This document shows positions 45,937 through 54,118 of a stretch of DNA of 64,000 nucleotides, in pieces (position 1 is the stretch's first letter; each line of letters begins with the position of its first letter). The position numbers and the translations under genes are program-made. Source of the stretch: Oxalicibacterium flavum (GTDB lineage Bacteria > Pseudomonadota > Gammaproteobacteria > Burkholderiales > Burkholderiaceae_D); contig NZ_BMCG01000002.1 in assembly GCF_014635065.1 (NCBI RefSeq), positions 372,001 to 436,000 of the forward strand. The letters are read 5' to 3'. The notes beneath the pieces are model-generated. The model saw nothing but the letters and a program-made list of their open reading frames with translations, made no database searches and was not told the origin of the DNA.

Positions 45937-47402
45937 GCATTCCTCGATTTTTGGGAAAGATAGGTCTGTTTATACAACTGCTCCATCTGCTTTCTATCGA
46001 CCTTGTCAGTAACGGTAATAGACAATTGCTCGCAGGCGAGCAGTTCGGAAGGCACCATGTATGGCGGTAAACGCATTGCCAGAATCTCCCTCCAATTCGC
46101 CAGGCATTCAGGAAGAGCCGTGCCGTTCCCTTCCTCGGTATCACGCAACTCGACGAACCCCACGAGCCTGACTATCGTCCCTTCGGGACGACGCAATGCT
46201 ACTGCCACACCGGCCCGAACCGATGGCAACGCCGACAAAGCCAGATCAATTTCCGCCAGTTCTATACGATAGCCATGGAACTTGATTTGATCGTCCATCC
46301 TGCCGCGGAAGGTCACCAATCCGTGGGAATCCATTTCTCCGATGTCCCCAGTCCGATAGCCGCGTTTACCATCCCGCACAAACATGCGCGTCTGATTCAG
46401 ATCTGAGCGATTCAGATAACCACGCATTACATGATCGCCGGCGATGCAAATTTCACCTTCATCGATGAAGACGGTGGCATAGGGCTTGGCTCGTCCTATG
46501 GGGAAAGGATTCGGCAACGTGTCACGCAAAGTCTTGTCCACCTCCACCCAAGTGGTGGAGCAGGTCGCTTCTGTTGGACCATACGAATTGATGATGCGTG
46601 CTGCTGGAAAACGAAGCCAGATTTCATCAACAAGGGCAACCGACAAGGACTCTGCCCCAAACAGAAAGACGCGCAAATCCGGCATTTTCTCTTGGCAGAA
46701 ATCAGGGTCGATCAGTTGCTGGCGCAGGAAGGACGGCGTGGAAGCCCATACCGTCGCACGGCTGTGAGCAAGATAAGCAAGAAAATGATCCCGGCGCGCA
46801 ATGATCTCCCGCGAACACAATACACATGCGCCACCCGTAACAAGCGCCCCCACCCAGTTGAACAGCGAGAAATCGAAGCTGAACAGCATTTGATCCATGA
46901 AGACCGGCCGCTCTCCCAAGGCCAGGGAATGCAGAATCCAGCCTGCGAACAGACTGACGCTTTCGCGACCGATCTGAACGCCCTTGGGATCGCCCGTGCT
47001 ACCGGACGTAAACATGATGTACGCAACACCCTCTTCTTCCAGACGTGCATCCTGGTTCACAACGCCTTCGAAACATTCCAGCTGCGCATCGTAACGCAGG
47101 GACGTTTTCAACAATGAGGAAATACGCGCAATACGTTCGTGAGGATTGATGACATCGACCGGAACAAACGGCACTTTCATCATGAGGCAACCGAGCATGG
47201 CGATCAGAAAAGCAGGCTCCTTGTGCCCCGTAATGAGCAGAGGCGCTCCGGCAAGGACGCCAGCCGCTTCGGCCTGACGCATCCAGTCATCCGTTGCCTG
47301 TTGCAACTGTTGCCAATCGAGCGAGCCGGAAGCATGTACCACAGCCTGCTCATCGACCATCGCCTCACCGACAAACTCGAATCGGTCGAAATCAAAATGC
47401 AT
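45933..47402 (-). CDS. DltA-like amino acid:carrier protein ligase (adenylation enzyme)
   Basis: The 489-residue enzyme would activate an acid as its AMP ester and load the adjacent carrier protein. It has the P-loop FTSGSTGDPKG (132-141), NSYGPTEAT (272-280), YRTGD, and the catalytic Lys near 467 in DKVDRK. Blocks ITGHKEP, VPVDVINPHERIARI and TVWASTPSFLRQQ match DltA, the D-alanine ligase of teichoic acid alanylation. Asp177 matches DltA Asp197, which binds the substrate amino group. Gly249 replaces the DltA Cys269 that selects D-Ala (B. cereus numbering from memory). The substrate is therefore probably an amino acid, but not certainly D-Ala. AAGGG precedes the ATG. Confidence 0.85.
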   Translation of the reverse strand: MHFDFDRFEFVGEAMVDEQAVVHASGSLDWQQLQQATDDWMRQAEAAGVLAGAPLLITGHKEPAFLIAMLGCLMMKVPFVPVDVINPHERIARISSLLKTSLRYDAQLECFEGVVNQDARLEEEGVAYIMFTSGSTGDPKGVQIGRESVSLFAGWILHSLALGERPVFMDQMLFSFDFSLFNWVGALVTGGACVLCSREIIARRDHFLAYLAHSRATVWASTPSFLRQQLIDPDFCQEKMPDLRVFLFGAESLSVALVDEIWLRFPAARIINSYGPTEATCSTTWVEVDKTLRDTLPNPFPIGRAKPYATVFIDEGEICIAGDHVMRGYLNRSDLNQTRMFVRDGKRGYRTGDIGEMDSHGLVTFRGRMDDQIKFHGYRIELAEIDLALSALPSVRAGVAVALRRPEGTIVRLVGFVELRDTEEGNGTALPECLANWREILAMRLPPYMVPSELLACEQLSITVTDKVDRKQMEQLYKQTYLSQKSRNA

Positions 47403-47423
47403 GATCGCCCTTCCCGCTCCAGA

Positions 47424-47663
47424 TCAATTCGACTGGTGCGAAGCGATGAAATCGGCCAGCGTGGAAATCGACTCCAGATGAACATCTATTTCCGTTGGTG
47501 GAATCTTGCATCCAAATTCGCGCTCTACCGCCAAGGCAACATCCACCGCCGCAAGGGAATCGATCAGGCCCGACTCGACCAGCAAGGTGTCCGTGTCGAC
47601 TTTGGAGAGGACGACTCCTTCGATCAGCTCAGCCACTCGGGCCTCTATCTTTTGTTTGCTCAT
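47424..47663 (-). CDS. DltC-like acyl/peptidyl carrier protein
   Basis: The 79-residue protein has the phosphopantetheine site SGLIDSLAAVD, with Ser36 as the attachment residue. It also has the acidic helix II and III pattern of carrier proteins. Its GLIDSLAAVDVALAVEREFG block resembles DltC (EGLLDSFGTVELLLAIENRF-type). A GGAG lies 7 bp before the ATG. It lies between the MBOAT gene and the DltA-like gene, the same functional set as dltA, dltB and dltC. It is the expected donor for the MBOAT acyltransferase. Confidence 0.88.
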   Translation of the reverse strand: MSKQKIEARVAELIEGVVLSKVDTDTLLVESGLIDSLAAVDVALAVEREFGCKIPPTEIDVHLESISTLADFIASHQSN

Positions 47664-47691
47664 TACTTTTCTCCAAATAGGAAATTCAAAA

Positions 47692-49269
47692 CTAGAATTG
47701 AAAATAAAGAAACCTGGCTTCCTTGTGCAGATTGATCAAGCACAGGAATAACAGGAACAACATCACAAGCAGCCACTGCCATGTTGGCTGCCATTGCATG
47801 AAGCGCCATTTCGCATTTCCTGTCTTGAACAAAGCTGGAGAGTATTCCCCCATGATCTGATGCGCGTTGGGAAAGAACCATGCAATCGACAGGAAAACAA
47901 CGATATAGATCAGTTGCTGATGCTGCCCTAGCATCCATCGCCAGGCATCGGCTGCAGGCAGATCCGCGAAATACGCCCAGGTTTCCCAGGATTCGAATCC
48001 ACGCAGGCCTGCCATTCCCTCCAACAAGCTGCAAGCATCGCCAACGCCGTGCGCACGAAAAAATACCTGCGCCACCAACACCGCAATGAACGTCAGCAAA
48101 ACGCTGGCGGCATGATTGCGCCAGTTGACCTTGCGCGCGGCAGGTTGACGACCGACGAAGAAAATTCTCCATGCATGATTGATCGACAGATAGGCAGCAT
48201 GCAGCAAACCAAACACCAGATATTGCAAACCGGCGCCATGCCAGACTCCGGCCAGACCCATGGTAAAAACCGTCGGAAATACGATCGTGCTGACAAATCC
48301 TCCGAGGGTGCGAACACCCGCCGTTCCTACCGGCAGGCCACGTGCTGTCCGCCGCCGAGAAACCGCCATGGCGACCGGATAATACAGATAAGCAGTCAGA
48401 TAGCGTGTCAGCGTCATGTGCCAACGCGCCCAGAAGTCGATAATGCTGGCAGCCTTGTAAGGCGAGTTGAAATTCAAGGGAAAACGGATGCCGAACATCC
48501 TGGCCAAGCCCAGCGCCATGTCTGAGTAACCGGAAAAATCGAAATACAACTGCAACGCATAGCAAAGAATCGCTGCCCATGCACTCCAGAATTGCAAATC
48601 GCCTGGTGCGGCGAATCCGGTGTCTGCATAGGGAGCAATGCTATCGGCTAACAACACCTTCTTCGCCAGACCGATAACGAACAGCATGCCGCCAGCAGAA
48701 AGATTCTCGGCCTTGAATACATAATTCTCACGTTGCGCGAACTGCGGCATCATCTCTTTGTGATGCAGAATAGGACCGGCGATCAGATGCGGGAAGAAGG
48801 TGACGAATAGCACGTAGCTCAACAGGCTTCGTTCATTGACGATACCTGCACGGCAATCCAGCAGATATCCGAGCTGCGTAAAGGTAAAGAACGAAATACC
48901 CAATGGAAGGATGATGTCTTCAAGCGGTGCATCCGTCACTCCCAGCCCATTCAGAAAAGCCAGAAGGGTAACGAAGTACTTGTAATGGAACAACACCAGA
49001 AGGTTGACAAAAACTGCCATTCCAACCGTCCAGTTCTGTAGTGTCGTACGGTTTCGTAACGCCAGAATGGCGAGGCTAATCAAATAGTTGAACAAGATCG
49101 AACCGGCCAGCAGCACGACAAACTGCGGATTCCACCAACCATAGAAAACGAAAGACGTCAGGCACAGCCAGACCGCTGCAAAACGCAAATTGATTCTTCC
49201 CGCGACGTAATGCACGGTCAGCGTGACCGGCAGAAACACCAGAAGAAAGAGATAGGAGTTGAAAAGCAT
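47692..49269 (-). CDS. algI: MBOAT acyltransferase, AlgI/DltB-like
   Basis: The 525-residue integral membrane protein starts MLFNSYLFLLVFLPVTLTVH and has about ten or more hydrophobic helices. It has MBOAT landmarks: FSGYSDMALGLARMFG, FWARWHMTLTRYL, and the invariant active-site His in GLAGVWHGAG. AlgI, WssH and DltB pass an acyl group from a cytoplasmic donor across the membrane to periplasmic or extracellular transferases. Here the likely donor is the thioester on the neighbouring carrier protein. The gene starts 12 bp after the AlgJ-like stop, without an obvious Shine-Dalgarno sequence (only an A-rich leader). Confidence 0.92.
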   Translation of the reverse strand: MLFNSYLFLLVFLPVTLTVHYVAGRINLRFAAVWLCLTSFVFYGWWNPQFVVLLAGSILFNYLISLAILALRNRTTLQNWTVGMAVFVNLLVLFHYKYFVTLLAFLNGLGVTDAPLEDIILPLGISFFTFTQLGYLLDCRAGIVNERSLLSYVLFVTFFPHLIAGPILHHKEMMPQFAQRENYVFKAENLSAGGMLFVIGLAKKVLLADSIAPYADTGFAAPGDLQFWSAWAAILCYALQLYFDFSGYSDMALGLARMFGIRFPLNFNSPYKAASIIDFWARWHMTLTRYLTAYLYYPVAMAVSRRRTARGLPVGTAGVRTLGGFVSTIVFPTVFTMGLAGVWHGAGLQYLVFGLLHAAYLSINHAWRIFFVGRQPAARKVNWRNHAASVLLTFIAVLVAQVFFRAHGVGDACSLLEGMAGLRGFESWETWAYFADLPAADAWRWMLGQHQQLIYIVVFLSIAWFFPNAHQIMGEYSPALFKTGNAKWRFMQWQPTWQWLLVMLFLLFLCLINLHKEARFLYFQF

Positions 49270-49281
49270 TTTATTTATTTT

Positions 49282-50331
49282 TTATTGCCGTGCTGCGAGT
49301 GCTGCACGCTCAGCCTCTGTCAAAGGCAGTGAAAGCGCCAATTCGGAAAACTCCCAGATCACCAGTTTCAGAGTGGATGGCCATGAGCTTTTCTGTTTCA
49401 AGGCTTCTTGCAACGCTCCGGAGAACTGCCCGCCATCCATGCTGATGTTCCATACCTCGCGCCCCAGAGCCATGCCAAGGTGTTCGGCAAAGTAACTGCG
49501 CCGACCATTGGAACTACCCGCCAAGAGAACCTCTGCCGCAGGGCCGTCATCCAGAAGTCCGCCGCCACGTACAACACTTATCGGTTGCTCGGATACCACG
49601 TCAAGTTTGGGCCGCCATTTTTCCGGAGCATTCTCCAGACCGGCAAGAACGATCAGATCACCCATGCGAGGACGAAGAGGTTCAGCCTCTTCAAACTTGA
49701 ACAGCTGATTGCTACGTCCCTTCAGCAGGACAAGTGCCTCTTCTGCCACACTAGCTGCAGCAATCCGTGCGCCAACAGCATTCATGTGCGCATCGGTCCG
49801 AAAAAAAAGTGGTTCGTTCGCCTGCAACATGGCTGGACGCAAATCGGCAAAAGGCACCCCGTCCTTTTTCAACTCAGCCTGCCATTCGTCCAGTTTTTGG
49901 CGCATGGACTCAGACACAGACAAGCCGCAAAGATGCGCCGACTCGACACGCGATTTATCAGGAACGGCGACGACAAGAATCTGCACGCCCTGCTGTCTGA
50001 TCTGGCTGATCCAGATACGCATGAGTTGCAACCGCTCGGCCAGCACGCTACCCGCTGCAGGTTGCAGCCCATCCTGGTAAAACAACCATTGCGGGCAACC
50101 CAGTCTCACCTTGCTTCCGAGATCTCCCAGAAAGCGATAGCGCCATGCGGCATTCCAAGTATTGATGCTGTCCTGCATTGGCAAGCGCAAAGACGAATTC
50201 AATGCCTGAGAAACAGTCACGCCGCCACCTCCGGCTACAGCACTGACTATCAGCCATGTGCTCCAGAGTAGCCCTGCCAACAGCAAGCCAGCTATTGCGC
50301 CAGCTATCAAGCGATGCGATTTACCGACCAT
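49282..50331 (-). CDS. AlgJ-like membrane-anchored SGNH acyltransferase
   Basis: The 349-residue protein starts MVGKSHRLIAGAIAGLLLAG with one N-terminal membrane anchor, so the enzyme faces the periplasm. It keeps the catalytic Asp-x-His (RTDAHMN, Asp180 and His182) and a Ser in LLAGSSNGR (Ser273/Ser274), the triad of AlgJ, AlgX and WssI proteins. It is predicted to take the acyl group from the MBOAT protein and pass it to the polymer or to the AlgX-like partner. The ATG at 50331 overlaps the AlgX-like stop by 11 bp; an earlier ATG at 50352 lacks a ribosome-binding site. Confidence 0.82.
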   Translation of the reverse strand: MVGKSHRLIAGAIAGLLLAGLLWSTWLIVSAVAGGGGVTVSQALNSSLRLPMQDSINTWNAAWRYRFLGDLGSKVRLGCPQWLFYQDGLQPAAGSVLAERLQLMRIWISQIRQQGVQILVVAVPDKSRVESAHLCGLSVSESMRQKLDEWQAELKKDGVPFADLRPAMLQANEPLFFRTDAHMNAVGARIAAASVAEEALVLLKGRSNQLFKFEEAEPLRPRMGDLIVLAGLENAPEKWRPKLDVVSEQPISVVRGGGLLDDGPAAEVLLAGSSNGRRSYFAEHLGMALGREVWNISMDGGQFSGALQEALKQKSSWPSTLKLVIWEFSELALSLPLTEAERAALAARQ

Positions 50332-51340
50332 GATCCAGTTTGACCAATGCATCGTTTACGCGAGCAGCCCATTGCGCAGGAGGCATCAAGGACCCGCTGT
50401 CCCAGCTTCCTGTCGCATCCGGGCCTTGGCTGAAAACCGGATCGAAAATCTGCCATAACAGAACTTGGGGTGGTGACTTTCTAAACTCATCGGATTCCAG
50501 ATATTCCAGCAGTACCATCCATGGGCCGACATTCCCTGGTTTCCAGTTCAATGACACCGGGCGATCAAGCGCTTGGGACAATTTCTGCGGAAAGCCGAAA
50601 TAAGGCTGCACCATGCTGTGTCCGCTAATATGCACGGGAGATGGGCCACTTTCATCAAGCAACTCTCCGGCTACGCTGCGCCGTGTGGTATACGTCTCGC
50701 GTCCTATCTGCTTGCGCTCTTCCGGAGAAAGGAACAACTCCGCAAGATCGCCAAACCGCCTTTCCCTGACCTCTGCTCCCAGTTGCAAACCGGTTCCAGC
50801 CTTCCCCTTCAGTACCGGTATCTGCTTCTTGATGAATTCAGCACTCGCTACCGCAGTCGCTTCTGCTGCCGGCAAAGTCCAATGCTGATCCGAACGGTAA
50901 TAAGCAGGAACACCTTTCTTCTGCTCAGCTTGCAGCAAAGCCTTCACATCCAAAATCGGCATTCCGGCCGCATCCAGCTTTTTCAAGATCGTTTCATACC
51001 TACCCAACACCGCGGGGCTGACCTGACGGTTTGCGGGCAATTTGTCCTGTGCGAAATAGACTTTGTCGGGGAGCAGTAATACCTCAAGACGCACTCCCCG
51101 CTCAGCAAGTGCATGACGCACAAAAGCCAGGAGCTTGACGGATGCATCGATTCCGTTTTCATCCAATACCGTCAGGCTGCCCCAACCCGGGAATAGCCAT
51201 CCCTCATTTCCTTTTATTACCAGTTGTGTGGAGTTCTGAGGAGAAACAGGATCTGCCTGCACACCTATTGCAGCCGCACTCAGTACGCAGGCAATCAATG
51301 CACGGTATAAAAACATGGGCATGGAAAAAGGAATTGTCAC
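50321..51340 (-). CDS. AlgX-like periplasmic SGNH acyltransferase
   Basis: The 339-residue protein has a signal peptide (ending AIGVQA). An SGNH-like domain follows, with KGNEGWLF, the catalytic Asp-x-His in YYRSDQHWT (Asp151, His153) and Ser242 in HISGHSMVQ. These match AlgX and WssF, which attach acetyl groups to alginate or cellulose in the periplasm. The start is a GTG at 51340 with GGAG 6 bp upstream. The carbohydrate-binding domain of AlgX is not evident. It is the first acylation gene after nfrA in the operon. Confidence 0.85.
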   Translation of the reverse strand: MTIPFSMPMFLYRALIACVLSAAAIGVQADPVSPQNSTQLVIKGNEGWLFPGWGSLTVLDENGIDASVKLLAFVRHALAERGVRLEVLLLPDKVYFAQDKLPANRQVSPAVLGRYETILKKLDAAGMPILDVKALLQAEQKKGVPAYYRSDQHWTLPAAEATAVASAEFIKKQIPVLKGKAGTGLQLGAEVRERRFGDLAELFLSPEERKQIGRETYTTRRSVAGELLDESGPSPVHISGHSMVQPYFGFPQKLSQALDRPVSLNWKPGNVGPWMVLLEYLESDEFRKSPPQVLLWQIFDPVFSQGPDATGSWDSGSLMPPAQWAARVNDALVKLDHGR

Positions 51341-51364
51341 GATATCTCCGCAATGTGCTGTTGC

Positions 51365-54118
51365 TTAATAAGAAAACGTCATGTTCATGAACAGGCCACG
51401 TGCACGGCCTGCATCGCCGCCTCCGATGTTGATGCGATATTGCAAGGTCCAATCGATATACGAGCGTGGTGCGTTATAGCGGTCCTCACGGAACCAATAG
51501 CGCACATTGATACCAGGACCTGCTCCCAATGCCCAACTGGAACCATTGCCCTGAAGAGGCACGTCTCCGCTCAGGTTTGACGTATTCAACACTGCGCGAT
51601 CCCTCTGCCATAACCAGTCGATCCCCCCAACCACGTAGGGAAATACAACCAGCCGCTCGCTGAGATCATCCAGCCGCATACTGCGTCCCACCCTGACTTC
51701 CGCGGCAGCGAATGACTGATCCTGTCTCAGTCTTCCGGACGATTCAGACTGCACAACATTCGTTGACGAATTTGTTTCCCGGATACGTATTGACGAATTT
51801 CCAGTGATATAACCCGCCTGCATGTAACCTTCCATCGTCCACCAGCTCCTCTCATCCATGCGCAAGCCGGTCCCTTCGTAGAATCCATAGGTCATGTAGG
51901 CCATCCAGTTACCACTTGAACTGGAGGCTTGGTAGGGATAAGTGAGATTCACGCTTTGCAGGGCGCACCTTCTATCCACATCGGATGGAATGATCGTTCC
52001 ACGCCGAGTGGCATGTCCGAGATTAAAGCGGCGCTCCAGTCCGAAGGTGAATCCGGAACTGGTTGACGGAGTCAGCCGCGCCCCCAGCGCGGCTACTGTT
52101 GTCGGCCATCCTGCCAAGCCATTCCCTTGTGACTCCGCAATGGCAAGCGATCCATTACCACATGGATTCGAAATGGTTTGTGCATCGGTGCGGCCGCCTT
52201 CGTCGTACAACGTGTTCGACAAACGACCATATATTTCAAAGACACGCGTGGAAGTATTGAGAAAGTCGGCAGGACGCCAATAGGCTTCGGCTGTGCCGAA
52301 AACGGCGTTTCCCGGCACCGTGACAGCAGCTCCGGCAGCCCCCGAAGAAGCCGGCCTGGCACCGCGATAACCGACGGAATAGGATGCCCCCCATTCGCGC
52401 GACAAGCCTGCAATACCAGCTCGAGTGTTGTAGCGTTGTTCTTGCGTCAATGGCAGATGACCATCGTCCGCCTCGTCAATAGCGTGCTTAAGTGCGTCGA
52501 CCGCCATTTGCTTGTTCCCCACTCCTGCAAAGGCGTAAGCCTCATCGATCACCAGTGTCGGAGGCGCCTTTCCCGTCGCGCGCGCAGCCTTGAAGTCCTG
52601 CAGCGCCTGACGCGGCTGTCCTAATCTTTGCGATAAATAAGCGCGTTGAATGAGAAGATTCACGTCGTCGGGCTTTTTCTCCAGTGCCTCGATCAGCATG
52701 CCTTCTGCTTCCTTCTGCTGAGTTGCATTTCCTGCGCTCAAGGCAGTCATCAGCAAACGCTGATTGTCCACATTGTCAGGCTGCTCCTTGACAGCCTGAC
52801 GAGCATATTCAATGGCCTGCTGATACTGTTGACGTCCGTAGGCGATATATGCCATCGCTGCAGATCCACTTCCTTCCACACCATCCCAGGGCTGCATCTC
52901 GCAAACGGTACCGTAAGGCGTAGCGCGGCATACCTGGAACGGCGCCATGTAGGCAGCGGCAGACAGATCGACCTTGCCACGCTCCCTCCGAGCCGCCTGG
53001 CGGCGGCGCTCAGCTAGCTCATCGTCCTTGGGCAAAAACGACAACAGGCCCAACGCACGTTCTTGCCGGCCGGAAGCGATCGCGGCATCGGAAGCCAGCA
53101 GACGTACATTGCGTACCTGTGTTTCATCCAGCCAGTCCAGTGCGAGTACCGCATCGAAATCCTCATCGGCAGCTTGATTGTCATGCTTTCGTTGTCTTAC
53201 ATACGCACGCAATACTTGTACCGCAACGCTTTCATCATCGATATCAAGCGCATCTGTCGCAGCCTGTTCAGCCTCCGCCAGACGGTTCAACTCAACTAGA
53301 ATGGTTACCTGAACCAGTCTGTAATTGAGAGAATCAGGCGCCAATGCAATAACCTTGTTTATCAAGGAAAGTGCATCTTCCAAGCGCCCATTCATCAATG
53401 CGCCATGCGCCTCTTCCGCAGGACGAATTGCCATTGAACGCCTTGCGTTACGCTGCCGTGCTTCCAGGTCCGCCCGATTGGGTGCACCGGCATCAATGGC
53501 TTTCTGGGCAGCCGCAGCCGTCTGTTCATACTTTTGTTGAGCATCCAGCGCGTCCAACCATAAAAGCGCCCAGTTTCCTTGAGAAGGATCGGTCAGATAG
53601 GCAACTTCCGCATCGCGGCTTGCATCCTCAAACCTTTGCTGATTGAATGCATCGTAAGCACGAGTGGCGATCGGAAACGCCTTGCGATATGCAGGTGTAT
53701 CCGTGCTTGATCCGCCTCCGGAAGCGGAAAGGTTGTTGCGTGCCTGAAGTAACTGAGAATTACCCAAACCATCCTTGATGGCTTGCTCCACGACTGCATT
53801 CGCCTCGACCAGCTTGCCTCGTTTCTGCAGAATGAAAACCAGCAACAAACGCAGTCTCGCAATGTCCGGGCGCAGACGAATTGCCCGTTCGGCTTGTGAT
53901 TGTGCGGATTGCAGGCGGCCGGCGTCGTAGTTCTTGTATGCCTGGTCTGCCAGACGCCATGCCTCCCCCGTAAGCGGCACTTCCTTGTTTCGTTTTTCCA
54001 CAACCCGCGTTGACATCAGCGAATCATCGACGACCTCGGCAAGGACAGAGTGCGAAGCGAACAACATACCAAGAACGAGTATGGAGATACCAAGCCAGCA
54101 AAAGCGAAATGAAGACAT
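51365..54118 (-). CDS. nfrA: NfrA-like outer membrane polysaccharide export protein with TPR domain
   Basis: The 917-residue protein has a signal peptide (ending SVLA). About 500 residues of tetratricopeptide-type repeats follow (for example AYKNYDAGRLQSAQSQAERA and YGRQQYQQAIEYARQAV). A C-terminal part of about 300 residues is typical of an outer membrane beta barrel and ends MNMTFSY. The arrangement matches NfrA, the outer membrane protein of the E. coli Nfr glycan system and receptor of phage N4, and is analogous to BcsC. The first base of its start overlaps the nfrB stop (TGATG), so translation is coupled. Confidence 0.85.
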   Translation of the reverse strand: MSSFRFCWLGISILVLGMLFASHSVLAEVVDDSLMSTRVVEKRNKEVPLTGEAWRLADQAYKNYDAGRLQSAQSQAERAIRLRPDIARLRLLLVFILQKRGKLVEANAVVEQAIKDGLGNSQLLQARNNLSASGGGSSTDTPAYRKAFPIATRAYDAFNQQRFEDASRDAEVAYLTDPSQGNWALLWLDALDAQQKYEQTAAAAQKAIDAGAPNRADLEARQRNARRSMAIRPAEEAHGALMNGRLEDALSLINKVIALAPDSLNYRLVQVTILVELNRLAEAEQAATDALDIDDESVAVQVLRAYVRQRKHDNQAADEDFDAVLALDWLDETQVRNVRLLASDAAIASGRQERALGLLSFLPKDDELAERRRQAARRERGKVDLSAAAYMAPFQVCRATPYGTVCEMQPWDGVEGSGSAAMAYIAYGRQQYQQAIEYARQAVKEQPDNVDNQRLLMTALSAGNATQQKEAEGMLIEALEKKPDDVNLLIQRAYLSQRLGQPRQALQDFKAARATGKAPPTLVIDEAYAFAGVGNKQMAVDALKHAIDEADDGHLPLTQEQRYNTRAGIAGLSREWGASYSVGYRGARPASSGAAGAAVTVPGNAVFGTAEAYWRPADFLNTSTRVFEIYGRLSNTLYDEGGRTDAQTISNPCGNGSLAIAESQGNGLAGWPTTVAALGARLTPSTSSGFTFGLERRFNLGHATRRGTIIPSDVDRRCALQSVNLTYPYQASSSSGNWMAYMTYGFYEGTGLRMDERSWWTMEGYMQAGYITGNSSIRIRETNSSTNVVQSESSGRLRQDQSFAAAEVRVGRSMRLDDLSERLVVFPYVVGGIDWLWQRDRAVLNTSNLSGDVPLQGNGSSWALGAGPGINVRYWFREDRYNAPRSYIDWTLQYRINIGGGDAGRARGLFMNMTFSY

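Noticed and set aside
45933-47402. Non-ribosomal peptide synthetase fragment or siderophore gene
   Set aside because: The enzyme is a complete stand-alone adenylation protein with DltA-like blocks and no condensation, carrier or thioesterase domains; the carrier is a separate gene.
47663-48580. Possible second gene or frameshift inside the MBOAT gene
   Set aside because: The alternative frame has no family features, and the MBOAT frame is intact over 525 residues with all conserved motifs.
43145-51340. Alginate biosynthesis cluster
   Set aside because: AlgF, AlgI, AlgJ and AlgX-like proteins are present, but there is no algD, alg8, alg44, algE or algG in the window, and the ligase and carrier have no alginate counterpart.
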